Positions 16,097 through 24,664 of a DNA stretch of 64,000 bases are shown here, one piece after another. The first letter of the stretch is position 1; each line of letters begins with the position of its first letter. This stretch comes from Candidatus Gastranaerophilales bacterium (GTDB lineage Bacteria > Cyanobacteriota > Vampirovibrionia > Gastranaerophilales > Gastranaerophilaceae), in NCBI GenBank assembly GCA_947624325.1, contig CANQJT010000001.1, positions 1-64,000 of the forward strand, read 5' to 3'. The notes beneath the pieces are model-generated. The model saw only the letters and a list, made by a program, of their open reading frames with translations. It did not search any database and was not told the origin of the DNA. The translations under genes and the position numbers were made by a program.

Positions 16097-16726
16097 CTAT
16101 ACTTGTCTTGATAAGTATTCAAGTGAAGATTTTAATATATCTTCCGTCTTTGTACAGTCCTTTTTATATTTTAATATTTCCTGAATGGCGGTTTTGGCTT
16201 CTTTGCTGCTGTACCCCAGTGAAATTAAAACTGATTGTACTTCCATAACGGATTCTTGATTAACATCTTTAGAAGTTTCAATATCTGCAACATCGACAGG
16301 AGTTACATTAGACCAATTGATTAATTTATCTTTAAGTTCAAGTATTATTTTTTGAGCGACTTTTGCCCCGACTCCTTTTGCCCTTGAAAGTTCTTTAAAA
16401 TCTTCTCTTATCATTATGTCAATAAGCTCCGATATAGAAAATTCATCCAATATTAAAAGTGCAAGTTTAACTCCTATACCTGATACACTTTGCAATATAT
16501 TAAAAATATCCCGTTCTTCTTTTGTTATAAAGCCCGTTAAAGACATAGAATCTTCTTTGTGACTTAAAGATACATAAATTTTTACTTCGCCTTCAGTTAA
16601 TTTTTCAACCGTGTGAATGCCTGTATGTATTAAATAGCCTACATTATTTACGTCAAGCACTATATGAGTGCCTCTATAGGAATTTATTTGTTTACTTACA
16701 AGCTGTCCTTTTAAATAGTCGTACAT
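16097..16726 (-). CDS. ruvA: Holliday junction helicase subunit RuvA
   Basis: Binds four-way junctions and loads RuvB. Length 209. The N-terminal OB fold starts MYDYLKGQLVSK and includes the acidic-pin region. Two helix-hairpin-helix motifs follow (VSGIGVKLALLIL and AKGVGAKVAQKIILELKDK), then a flexible linker and the C-terminal RuvB-binding domain (VLISLGYSSKEAKTAI). The start codon directly abuts the stop of the upstream TPR gene. ruvB and ruvC are not in the window. Confidence 0.95.
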   Translation of the reverse strand: MYDYLKGQLVSKQINSYRGTHIVLDVNNVGYLIHTGIHTVEKLTEGEVKIYVSLSHKEDSMSLTGFITKEERDIFNILQSVSGIGVKLALLILDEFSISELIDIMIREDFKELSRAKGVGAKVAQKIILELKDKLINWSNVTPVDVADIETSKDVNQESVMEVQSVLISLGYSSKEAKTAIQEILKYKKDCTKTEDILKSSLEYLSRQV

Positions 16727-17314
16727 TTATTTTTCTTCTTCTTTTAACTTATTGTATTTATCAAGTGCTTCTTTTGCTTCTTTTTCCGCATTCAAATTTT
16801 TAAGTGCCAATGCTAAGTTATAATAAAAGTCAGCATTGTTATCTTTTAATTTTATTGCTTTTTCAAAAGCGGATTTTGCTTCTTTATATTCTTTTTGTCC
16901 GAGGTATGCACAGCCTAAATTGTAATAATAATAAGGAAAATCTTTTTTGTATTTAATTGCAAGTTTATATTCTTTTATTGCACTGTTATATTTTTTCTCT
17001 TTTAAATAGATGTTGGCAAGATTATAATGAGCTTTATCAAAATCAGGTTTCATTATTATTGATTTTTGAAAAAAGAAAACAGCATTCGTATCATTATTAT
17101 AATCTTGTGATAAATTGCCCAGTAAATACCATATTTCATAATCTCTTTCATCTTCGGTTATTTTGGAAATCATATTATATGCTTCCTGAAGATTATTAGA
17201 ATTATATAATGCAATAATTTCTTTCTTTTTATCTTCAAAAGATTGTGCGGCAAAGCAACAGTTTGCCGTAAATAATATAAGTGATATTAAAAATATTTTA
17301 AAAAGTTTTTTCAT
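16727..17314 (-). CDS. exported TPR-repeat protein
   Basis: Signal peptide at 1-23 (CFAAQ). About four tetratricopeptide repeats follow between residues 50 and 185, each with the W/Y-LG/A-Y-F-A-P spacing (for example AHYNLANIYLKEKKYNSAIK and YYYNLGCAYLGQKEYKEAK). TPRs are protein-interaction scaffolds; this one works outside the cytoplasm. First gene of the operon with ruvA and glgA, though their functions have no obvious link. No further family assignment. Confidence 0.8.
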   Translation of the reverse strand: MKKLFKIFLISLILFTANCCFAAQSFEDKKKEIIALYNSNNLQEAYNMISKITEDERDYEIWYLLGNLSQDYNNDTNAVFFFQKSIIMKPDFDKAHYNLANIYLKEKKYNSAIKEYKLAIKYKKDFPYYYYNLGCAYLGQKEYKEAKSAFEKAIKLKDNNADFYYNLALALKNLNAEKEAKEALDKYNKLKEEEK

Positions 17315-17444
17315 AACCTGCCTGACAATATTATAAATTATAAAATATAATTGTAAAATTTTATAACAATTTACTCTTTTTCTTAAAATTTTTAATAAAA
17401 AAAAACTTTAATATATATAAGGATACTTATAAATACGAGCAGAT

Positions 17445-18341
17445 ATGATAACATTAGACCTTAATTTATCTTATTTGAGCAAATATTACAATATCAGTTC
17501 AAGTTCGCTTGAGATGTATCGTAATAAGAGCATCAAAGAAATAATGGAGCTGGAAGCTGAAAAAGGGAATCCGCTTGCAGCCGATTTTATGCTTCAAATT
17601 ACTAAGGATCCTTCAAAACTTGTTGAATTATTTCAATTGGTTAACCCTACAAACAGGTTTCTAATATTATCAAATATGAATAAAGATGACTTAATGGAAA
17701 TAATATCTTTATTAGAACCTTCACAGCTTATTCTGGGACTTGGTATTTTTAGTCAGGAAATGATTATAAATTTAATGAAAAAGCTTGAACCGGAAGCACT
17801 TTCTAAGGTTGTTTTAACCAAAATGTCACCTGAAAAATTCTTAAAAAATATTCCTGAAAAGTATATGAATGAATTTTTAAAATCAGATAAGCTCGATAAA
17901 AATATTCTTATGAAAGGGCTTGAAAATGTAGATGAATATAACATGCAAAAAATGATGGAAAAAACCACGGGTCAGGCATGTTATGATGATAAAGATACAA
18001 TTATGAAAAAAATTGTTGATCTAAAAGATGATGAGTTTAAGAATACAATTTTGAATATGGAAGCTGAAGGAAAAAGACAGCTTATTGCAGGAGTTATTAA
18101 AGAAAAACCCGAATTATTTCAGGAATTTTCTGCTGATGCCATGGTCTATCCGTTTTATACCATGGATAAAGAGGATATTTTAAAGTCGCTGTCGGTTCTT
18201 GAAACAAAAGAAATGCTGCCTATGTTTGAGGATATGCCTCAGGAAATTATGGCTTTAATTGCAACTCAAATTGACCCTGAAATATTTGCACAAGTCCTTG
18301 TCCGTGACTTCAAAGATATTATTGCGGAATGCGGTATTTAA
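17445..18341 (+). CDS. soluble helical-repeat protein resembling MgtE-N / FliG
   Basis: A 298-residue cytoplasmic protein with no membrane segments. It is a chain of short helices in which acidic and leucine-rich units repeat every 30-33 residues: LSNMNKDDLMEIISLLEP, LMKKLEPEALSKVVLTKM, KSDKLDKNILMKGLENV, and near the end LSVLETKEMLPMFEDMP. This pattern is seen in the N-domain of MgtE magnesium channels and in FliG. Neither the MgtE channel part nor the FliG charged motor end is present. Function unknown; it could be a free-standing adaptor. It is convergent with the gene at 18376. Confidence 0.6.
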   Translation: MITLDLNLSYLSKYYNISSSSLEMYRNKSIKEIMELEAEKGNPLAADFMLQITKDPSKLVELFQLVNPTNRFLILSNMNKDDLMEIISLLEPSQLILGLGIFSQEMIINLMKKLEPEALSKVVLTKMSPEKFLKNIPEKYMNEFLKSDKLDKNILMKGLENVDEYNMQKMMEKTTGQACYDDKDTIMKKIVDLKDDEFKNTILNMEAEGKRQLIAGVIKEKPELFQEFSADAMVYPFYTMDKEDILKSLSVLETKEMLPMFEDMPQEIMALIATQIDPEIFAQVLVRDFKDIIAECGI

Positions 18342-18375
18342 TAAGGTTTTAAGTATTCAGATTCGGATTATATAA

Positions 18376-20145
18376 TTAATCTTTTATTTTGAAAGCATCA
18401 ACATCGCCAAAGTCTATTACTTTACCTTGTTTTATGTTATTATCGCTATTTGCTCTTGTATCATTGGGAATAAATACATAACCATCTTCTATATCAGTTT
18501 GAATATATGGTTTTATATCCTCTGCTAAAAATTGGCTTACTATAAATCCGTCAGAGTCGTAATTCCCTGATACTCTTCCAAAAAGCATTTTTACAAAATC
18601 ATTTGAGTGCTTATTAAGGAATAACCCCATTTGAGGTTCTATGTGTTCGCCATGGATATTTCTCATGGGAATAATATCATTGTGATATATTTTTAAGCAC
18701 ATATCATCGGCACCTTCTACTGATAGTTTATATCCTTTGCCCACCAGACCGGGATTTCCTGCCTGACTAACTTTAACCTGTTTGCCGAGAATTTGTGTTA
18801 AATTTTTTGCTAATTCTGATGTGCTTCCTGACTTTTGAAACTTACTTATTGCGTCATATACGGCTTTTATGCTTTCAGGTTTATTTTCTTCCTGAATATT
18901 ATCAAGCCAGCCTGAAGGAAATTCACCTATTTCTCTTGGTGTGTTTGGGAAACTGCATAATATATTTGTTAATTCATCAGAGTTCGTTAAATTATCCTGC
19001 AGGTATTCTGTTAAATTTCCTAATGTTAAATCAGATTCTTCAAACTTTGTTTTTGTCTCATCCGCTTTAAAATGGTATTCTAAAAATGTTATCATCTCTT
19101 CAAATGTAAAATTTTTCATTCTTGGTGAGATATTGAATAAGTTTTCAAAATCAATTTTTGAAAGATATTCGTTAAATGATTTTAAATCGATATCTTTATC
19201 AGACAGCATTCTGTTTATTGAAGCTGAAATGTCTGATTTTGTTGTATCGCTAACCGATGAAACTAAAGTTATAAGCTCTGTTAAATCTTCTTCATTGTAT
19301 AAATCTACATCTTTTATATTTGCTAAAACAGATGCTGTTATACCTTTATCTTCATACTTTTTATATAGGTTATTTACATCTTTATCATTTTCAATGGCTA
19401 CGGCATCGTATAAAAATACACCTTTATCCGTAAGGTCTTTTATACGGGGATTTTCTATTCTTTTTGATAAAATGTCATAGAAACCCGCATCAACAACTAA
19501 ATCAAGCGGATTTACCGCTCCGGAGATTGATGCATTTTCCCTGCTTGCAAAATCTCTTCCGATTATCATTGCAGTATCAAGTTCTCTTTGTGTGAGATAT
19601 TCTGCCAAAAAATCCAGATTGCAATGGTTGAAAACCCCTGAATTTACCATTAATTCGCCATTTTTGTTGTTTTTATATTTTAATTTTAAACTTTTTAGTT
19701 TCTGTATTTTTCTTTGAGTTATTTTTAAGGCTGCATCTTTAGACGGTATTTTAGCATTTTTACACAATGATTCATATGTATATAAGAAGTCTTCTAATTC
19801 ATCTTTTATTGAAGCTGAATCAAATAATGCGCCATCAATTAATTCATCTAAAATTCTAAGTCCGTCAATGCCTTTACCTGCAGCAATATTTATGATTTTA
19901 TCTCTGTTTGCATTGTCAGGATATAATAGTTTAAACTTTTTTTCTGTTTCTGCTTTATATTTTTCAAAGGGTACGGTTTTATTTAAAGCCGGTTTAACCT
20001 GAACCCTGCCGTATGATTCCAAACCGTCTTGTGCTTGGGCTTGTACTTTCTTTTGCTCATACTCTTTATTGACTGTTTTTTGTGTTAATGCTGCCGTCTG
20101 GGGTTGAATAATTCCCGGAATATCACCATTTTTATCGATTTGCAT
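18376..20145 (-). CDS. large helical protein with kinase-like C-terminal domain
   Basis: 589 residues, no signal peptide. Residues 1-60 are Gln/Lys-rich and disordered-looking; 60-440 are helical. The C-terminal 130 residues resemble a small protein-kinase-like fold: a Gly-containing loop (GNPGLVGKG, about 463-471), CLKIYH with a lysine at 485 in the VAIK place, a helix with HGEHIEP, strand-hinge-like IVSQFLAED, PNDTRAN (D562, N566) as a possible catalytic loop, and VIDFGD with D578 in the DFG place. No HRD motif is present. It could be an effector-type or pseudo-kinase, or only a look-alike. The N-terminal part is not recognised. Confidence 0.5.
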   Translation of the reverse strand: MQIDKNGDIPGIIQPQTAALTQKTVNKEYEQKKVQAQAQDGLESYGRVQVKPALNKTVPFEKYKAETEKKFKLLYPDNANRDKIINIAAGKGIDGLRILDELIDGALFDSASIKDELEDFLYTYESLCKNAKIPSKDAALKITQRKIQKLKSLKLKYKNNKNGELMVNSGVFNHCNLDFLAEYLTQRELDTAMIIGRDFASRENASISGAVNPLDLVVDAGFYDILSKRIENPRIKDLTDKGVFLYDAVAIENDKDVNNLYKKYEDKGITASVLANIKDVDLYNEEDLTELITLVSSVSDTTKSDISASINRMLSDKDIDLKSFNEYLSKIDFENLFNISPRMKNFTFEEMITFLEYHFKADETKTKFEESDLTLGNLTEYLQDNLTNSDELTNILCSFPNTPREIGEFPSGWLDNIQEENKPESIKAVYDAISKFQKSGSTSELAKNLTQILGKQVKVSQAGNPGLVGKGYKLSVEGADDMCLKIYHNDIIPMRNIHGEHIEPQMGLFLNKHSNDFVKMLFGRVSGNYDSDGFIVSQFLAEDIKPYIQTDIEDGYVFIPNDTRANSDNNIKQGKVIDFGDVDAFKIKD

Positions 20146-20250
20146 ATATGACTTTCCTTCTTCAATAAATTCCGAATTTCAATTATATAAAACGGCATTT
20201 TTATAAAAATTCTTTAATAAATTTTTATTTTTTTACATTTTTTAATAAAT

Positions 20251-21039
20251 TTATTTTAAATTCCATTTTTCTTTTAGCTGCTTTAATGTTCCGTCTTTAT
20301 GCATTCTTGTTATTATTATATCTATATTTCGTTTAAGTTTATCATCTTCATTTTCATCAGGTTGTCTGATTCCTATTACATAAGGTTCTTTTGAAATTTT
20401 ATTTTTTAACATCCTGTATTCAGGGTGTTCTGATAAAAATCCGGATAAAATTGTATTATCACTGCTTAAAGCATCGCCTTCCCCTTTTAAAAATGCATTA
20501 AAAGCATCTGTATAGTTAGTATATCCTATTATTTTTGCCATCGGAATTATTCTTCTTATGTTTTTTTCCGATGTTGTTCCAAGTATTATTATTATGGTTT
20601 TGTTCTTTAAATCGGAAAAAGTATGTATATCACTGTCTTGTTTAACAAGTGCCGTTTGACCTGCAATAAAATAAGGTTCTGATACGTCAATAAAATATTG
20701 CCTTTGAGGTGTTGCAGACATTGTTGCTGCAATTATATCAACCTCGCCTGAAGTTAGTTTCTCTATTCTGGTTGCAGGGGTTACACTTACAAATTCTACT
20801 TTTCTTTCACTGCCTAAAATATCTTGTGCTATATATTTAACAACATCAATATCAAACCCGTCCGGCTGGTTTGTTTCATTATTTATAAATCCAAATGGTA
20901 CTGAATCGGTTTTTACACCTGCAATCAGGTAATCTCTTTTTATTATTTTATCGTATCTGCTTTCGACTTCTTTTTTTCCGCAGGAAGTCAGCATCATTCC
21001 GACAAATATTATTAATATAATACACAGTATCTTTTTCAT
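20251..21039 (-). CDS. amino-acid ABC transporter substrate-binding lipoprotein (SBP_bac_3)
   Basis: Periplasmic-side solute receptor. The leader MKKILCIILIIF ends in lipobox LTSC, so it is lipid-anchored. The mature part has the two-lobe family-3 fold typical of polar amino-acid receptors: PFGF...PDGFDIDVVKYIA in lobe 1, GEVDIIAATMSATPQRQ at the hinge, and the C-terminal DGTLKQLKEKW. The ATG at 21037-21039 is preferred because TCTAAT ends six bases before it; an in-frame ATG two codons upstream is also possible. No permease or ATPase gene is adjacent. Ligand unknown. Confidence 0.88.
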   Translation of the reverse strand: MKKILCIILIIFVGMMLTSCGKKEVESRYDKIIKRDYLIAGVKTDSVPFGFINNETNQPDGFDIDVVKYIAQDILGSERKVEFVSVTPATRIEKLTSGEVDIIAATMSATPQRQYFIDVSEPYFIAGQTALVKQDSDIHTFSDLKNKTIIIILGTTSEKNIRRIIPMAKIIGYTNYTDAFNAFLKGEGDALSSDNTILSGFLSEHPEYRMLKNKISKEPYVIGIRQPDENEDDKLKRNIDIIITRMHKDGTLKQLKEKWNLK

Positions 21040-21129
21040 AAACATATTAGACCATATTTTTCCTTTAAATGAAATACAAAAAGTATATGAATTTATTCAC
21101 TTTCTTTAAAATATAAGTATAATAAAATT

Positions 21130-21741
21130 ATGAAAAAGATTTTAACAGTAATATTATTATATATTACCGCTATAGTTACTACAGGAGCAGGATATGTAGG
21201 AACACTGCCAAATGTTGAGGCGGAATTTGAATATTTAAAAAAACAGAGCTCCGAAAATGCAAGTGCCCCCTATTCTGTAGAAGAACTTGATAAACAAAAT
21301 GAAAACCAATTAAGACCAATTCCGAGAGATAATGACAATTATGTTGATATTATTATAAAAAAGGATAAAACTACAAAATATTATAATGATGTTAATGATG
21401 TAATAATTATTCTTGAAAAGCTGAGAAAATGTCTTAATACAAACCAAAATATTCAGTTGTTTAATGCAATAGTAAGTAATCTTATAGATAATGTTGAGTA
21501 TATAAAGCAGGAATATAAAGATAAACCCGAGAGCAATTATTTATCATATAACAGATTAATAACTCTTTCTGCTCAGGCAAGAGATACTGCGAACTTTAGG
21601 ACTCAAGGGCTCGCTTATGAAAAATATATTCCTTATACTTCTTCAAAGAATATTTATACTAAGGAAAATTTAAACTCAAAGCTCGAAAGTCTGCTTACTA
21701 ATGTAAATGAAACAATTTTTATTTTAAAGAATTTAGAATAA
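21130..21741 (+). CDS. exported helical protein of unknown function (203 aa)
   Basis: The hydrophobic N-terminus (1-20) is a signal peptide or anchor. The mature part starts GYVGTLPNVEAEFEYLK and is helical and Asn/Lys/Glu-rich; it has a single cysteine (RKCLNTNQN) and no enzymatic motif. The best leaderless case in the window: TATAAT at 21118-21123, six bases, then ATG, with TTCACT 16 bases further up. Its neighbour at 21816 is also exported. No family recognised. Confidence 0.65.
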   Translation: MKKILTVILLYITAIVTTGAGYVGTLPNVEAEFEYLKKQSSENASAPYSVEELDKQNENQLRPIPRDNDNYVDIIIKKDKTTKYYNDVNDVIIILEKLRKCLNTNQNIQLFNAIVSNLIDNVEYIKQEYKDKPESNYLSYNRLITLSAQARDTANFRTQGLAYEKYIPYTSSKNIYTKENLNSKLESLLTNVNETIFILKNLE

Positions 21742-21815
21742 TTATACTAATTTTTAGCTTTATGACTATTATTTGCCGTTAAATTTTCTTCTACATTTAC
21801 AAAGAGGAGAAGAAA

Positions 21816-22490
21816 ATGTTTTTTAAATTAGCAATTACAATTTTATGTGTTCTATTAACTGCATTATCAGGCGGATGTTATTCTGATGAACAGCTTGCCG
21901 ATATTGAAATGAACAGATACGGGCAGACATTTGAAAATGACAGTTTGTCGTCAAGATTAATAAGACTTGAAAATGATTTATTCGGAATGACACAATCGGG
22001 TGATATAGATACAAGAGTTGATATGATTGCACAAATGGCTTCCGTTTCAAATAATCCTTCTGTATTAGCGGATAATGATAATTTTTATCCGGGAATAAAA
22101 CAAAATCCCGTAAAAAAAGTATGGAATAGTATATCATCGGGCTTTTCAAGCGGAAGTATGACAGGATTTACTCCTTCCGTTAATTCTTACGGATATTCAA
22201 GCAGTAATTACGGAAACGGATTATGGAACTTATTTAACGGCGCAAATTCTTATTGTCCGTACCATAACACATACCATAACGGCTTTTTTAATAATCATAA
22301 TTTCCCGATGGGCTATCGTCCTAACTTTAATAGAGGACATTTCCATCCAAATCATCACTTGGGACACATTCCTCATAATCAATTTTATCCGTCATACAAT
22401 AGTCCGTACGGGGTTTATCAAAATCCCATTCCGACTAATTATTCATCGGATTTAATAACCAGGTCCAATGTTCATATTATAAAGGACTGA
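21816..22490 (+). CDS. exported protein with His/Asn/Tyr-rich C-terminus
   Basis: Signal peptide ending SGGC (possible weak lipobox). A short conserved-looking segment follows (34-60): RYGQTFENDSLSSRLIRLE then NDLFGM, with RLxxLExxLFG spacing that I associate with envelope proteins of cyanobacterial relatives; unverified. Residues 110-200 are low-complexity Ser/Asn/Gly/Tyr, and then histidine-rich with clusters such as HFHPNHHLGHIPHN, which could bind metal. RBS AGAGGAGA. A terminator follows. Function unknown; surface exposure and metal binding are inferences. Confidence 0.65.
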   Translation: MFFKLAITILCVLLTALSGGCYSDEQLADIEMNRYGQTFENDSLSSRLIRLENDLFGMTQSGDIDTRVDMIAQMASVSNNPSVLADNDNFYPGIKQNPVKKVWNSISSGFSSGSMTGFTPSVNSYGYSSSNYGNGLWNLFNGANSYCPYHNTYHNGFFNNHNFPMGYRPNFNRGHFHPNHHLGHIPHNQFYPSYNSPYGVYQNPIPTNYSSDLITRSNVHIIKD

Positions 22491-22501
22491 TTTTATACAA
22501 T

Positions 22502-22535
22502 AAAAAAAGAGAACTTAAAAAATAAGTCCTCTTTT
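22502..22535. terminator. bidirectional terminator between 21816 gene and rpsR
   Basis: AAAAGAGAACTTA (22505-22517) pairs with TAAGTCCTCTTTT (22523-22535). The one mismatch on the + strand becomes G-U on the minus strand, so the minus-strand form is better. It probably ends the rpsF-ssb-rpsR operon. Confidence 0.75.
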
Positions 22536-22556
22536 CGTTTGAAGAAATTATTAAGT

Positions 22557-22790
22557 TTAACCTTCATAAACATAGCATAATAAAGAAGCTTCCCTTGCTT
22601 TTTTAACGGCTTTTGCAAGCATTCTTTGGTGAGCTGCGCAGGTACCGGTTATTCTTCTGGGGAGGATTTTACCTGCTTCAGTTAAGTATTTTCTTAATTT
22701 TTGCGCATCTTTATAATCTATTTCTGTTACTTTGTCAGCACAAAAACTGCAATTTTTTCTTTTCTTTTTGTCTAATTGTTCTTTTGCCAT
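22557..22790 (-). CDS. rpsR: 30S ribosomal protein S18
   Basis: 77 residues. The family core [21 protein letters not shown] then [21 protein letters not shown] is complete. It sits beside S6 on the 30S platform. An N-terminal CSFC pair is present. Last gene of the rpsF-ssb-rpsR operon, the usual order in many bacteria, 21 bases after ssb. Confidence 0.97.
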   Translation of the reverse strand: MAKEQLDKKKRKNCSFCADKVTEIDYKDAQKLRKYLTEAGKILPRRITGTCAAHQRMLAKAVKKAREASLLCYVYEG

Positions 22791-22811
22791 TGTTTTTTCC
22801 TTTACTCTTTT

Positions 22812-23216
22812 CTAAAACGGAATCTCTTCTTCGCCTATTAATACATCATCCATTTCTACTTCTGAAAATTTAACAACATCCGATGTATTAGATGAAGAAG
22901 ATGATGGTGATACAGATTTAGAAGAATTTACAACTTCAAAACTTGTCATATCAAGTTCCATAACTTTTTTTTCGGTTCCGTCATCGCTTTGAACCGAGGC
23001 AACTTGAAGTCTGCCTTCCACTACGACCTTATCACCTTTAGAAACTGCAGATTCCAATAAATCCGCATTATTTCCTCTTGCGATAACTCTTATCAAAGAA
23101 GTTTCTTTTTCGTCAATATTTAAAGTGAAAGATGTCACGGCAATATTGTTTCCCGTAAATCTTTTTTCGGGATTTCTGTATACCGTGCCTGATAATACCG
23201 CTTTTGCTATTGACAT
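22812..23216 (-). CDS. ssb: single-stranded DNA-binding protein
   Basis: OB-fold ssDNA-binding protein (134 residues): N-terminal OB fold (1-105) starting MSIAKAVLSGTVYRNPEKRF, a Ser-rich linker, and the acidic protein-docking tail ending GEEEIPF. Middle gene of the rpsF-ssb-rpsR operon. It is shorter than E. coli SSB, mostly through the linker. Confidence 0.95.
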   Translation of the reverse strand: MSIAKAVLSGTVYRNPEKRFTGNNIAVTSFTLNIDEKETSLIRVIARGNNADLLESAVSKGDKVVVEGRLQVASVQSDDGTEKKVMELDMTSFEVVNSSKSVSPSSSSSNTSDVVKFSEVEMDDVLIGEEEIPF

Positions 23217-23232
23217 ATTTTTCTCCGATTAG

Positions 23233-23529
23233 TTATGCTTTTACTTCTGATGTTTCAAGAAGCATAATTCTTAAAATGTTTTCATTTAATCTTAATTGTC
23301 TGTTGAATTTTTCAACCTGATTAGGTTCCATTGTAAAGTTGTGTACTACAAAGTAGCCGTCTCTAAAGTCTTTAATTTCGTATGACAATTTTTTTCTGCC
23401 CATTTTATCTGTAGATGTAACTTTACCTTCAAGTGAAGTAATTGTTTCTTCAATTTTTGAGCAAAGTTTATCATATTCTTCAGAATCAATATTAGGTTTG
23501 ATTATTGATAATAATTCGTAACTTCTCAA
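23233..23529 (-). CDS. rpsF: 30S ribosomal protein S6 (TTG start)
   Basis: 98 residues: RSYELLSIIKPNIDSEEYDK, then the S6 core with MGRKKLSYEIKDFRDGYFVV. The family begins MRxYEL, and here that methionine position is encoded by TTG (complement of 23527-23529), preceded by AAGGAG with good spacing. A longer in-frame ORF starting at 23715 is not real: it runs back through the divergent rlmN start and adds 62 residues foreign to S6. First gene of the operon; its promoter must lie within about 100 bases shared with rlmN. Confidence 0.93.
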   Translation of the reverse strand: MRSYELLSIIKPNIDSEEYDKLCSKIEETITSLEGKVTSTDKMGRKKLSYEIKDFRDGYFVVHNFTMEPNQVEKFNRQLRLNENILRIMLLETSEVKA

Positions 23530-23625
23530 TGTCTTTCTCCTTGACTTAATATGTTCAACAATAATATTACCATGAACATTTTTAAAAACAAACATTTGTG
23601 TTTTTATGTTAAAATAATTTGCGAT

Positions 23626-24657
23626 ATGGATAAATTTGAACTTGTCGGAAAGAGCTTGAGCGAAATAGAGTCTTTTATGTCTGACATTAATCAGTCTAAA
23701 TTTCGTGCCAAGCAAATATATAACTGGTTGTATTTAAAATCCGTCAACAATTTTGATGATATGACTGATTTGCCGTTAGCCTCCAGAGAACTCTTAAAAG
23801 AAAAGGCGGTTATAACTTCCGTTAATATTAAAGATAAGCAGATAAGTAAAGACTCAACAATTAAATATTTATTTGAATTTCCTGACGGCTGTTATGCCGA
23901 GGCTGTATTGATGAGATTTGATAATAGAGCTAACTTAACTGCCTGCATTTCAACTCAGATAGGGTGTCCTATGGGTTGCAGTTTTTGCGCAACGGCGAAA
24001 CTCGGATTTAAAAGAAATTTGACTGCAGTTGAAATAATCCAGCAAATATTTTTAATTCAGGCGGATACTAATTTAAAAATTACTAATATTGTATATATGG
24101 GTCAGGGTGAACCTTTATTAAATTTTGATAATTTTATTGATTCCGTAAATATGTTCAGAGAATTTTTTCAAATAGGAGCAAGAAGAATTACGGTTTCAAC
24201 CTGCGGAATTATCCCTCAAATTAATAAGCTTGCCGATTTGGATTTTCAATCAACTCTTGCAATTTCTCTGCATGCAGGAAATCAAAAGACAAGAGAAGCC
24301 ATAATGCCCGTTGCAAAAAAATACGGGTTTGATGAGCTTTTGTCCGCATTAAAAAATTACACTGATAAAACAGGCAGAAGAGTTACTATTGAATATGTTT
24401 TAATTAAAGGAATAAATGATTCCGTAAATGATGCAAAAGAGCTTGCTTATGCTATTTCAAAACTTAAGAGTAATGTCAATCTTATTGTTTATAATGAAAA
24501 TGAAAAAAGTGATTTTAAAAGACCATCAAAAGATGCCGTTTTAAAATTTAAGTATATATTGGAAGCATCAGGTAAAAAAGTTACAATAAGGCTTGAACGA
24601 GGCAACGATATTGATGCTGCCTGCGGACAATTAAGCTCTAAATTTAAAAAACAATAG
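23626..24657 (+). CDS. rlmN: 23S rRNA (A2503) / tRNA methyltransferase RlmN
   Basis: Radical-SAM dual-specificity RNA C2-methyltransferase, 343 residues from this start. The SAM cluster ligands are C114, C118 and C121 in GCPMGCSFC. The family motifs YMGQGEPLLNFDN, ISLHAGNQKTR, TIEYVLIKGIND and the C-terminal AACGQL, with the cysteine that carries the methyl adduct, are present. The start MDKFELVGKSL is chosen because the ORF upstream (from 23551) has no family likeness. A TAAAAT box lies ten bases before the ATG and there is no Shine-Dalgarno sequence. Divergent from rpsF. Confidence 0.93.
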   Translation: MDKFELVGKSLSEIESFMSDINQSKFRAKQIYNWLYLKSVNNFDDMTDLPLASRELLKEKAVITSVNIKDKQISKDSTIKYLFEFPDGCYAEAVLMRFDNRANLTACISTQIGCPMGCSFCATAKLGFKRNLTAVEIIQQIFLIQADTNLKITNIVYMGQGEPLLNFDNFIDSVNMFREFFQIGARRITVSTCGIIPQINKLADLDFQSTLAISLHAGNQKTREAIMPVAKKYGFDELLSALKNYTDKTGRRVTIEYVLIKGINDSVNDAKELAYAISKLKSNVNLIVYNENEKSDFKRPSKDAVLKFKYILEASGKKVTIRLERGNDIDAACGQLSSKFKKQ

Positions 24658-24664
24658 TTTCTTA

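Noticed and set aside
17445-18341. FliG flagellar motor protein
   Set aside because: Helical repeats are similar but the charged C-terminal motor motif and any flagellar neighbours are missing.
23530-23715. N-terminal extension of rpsF upstream of the TTG start
   Set aside because: The added residues do not belong to S6 and lie over the rlmN start; the TTG has a good ribosome site and the family start sequence.
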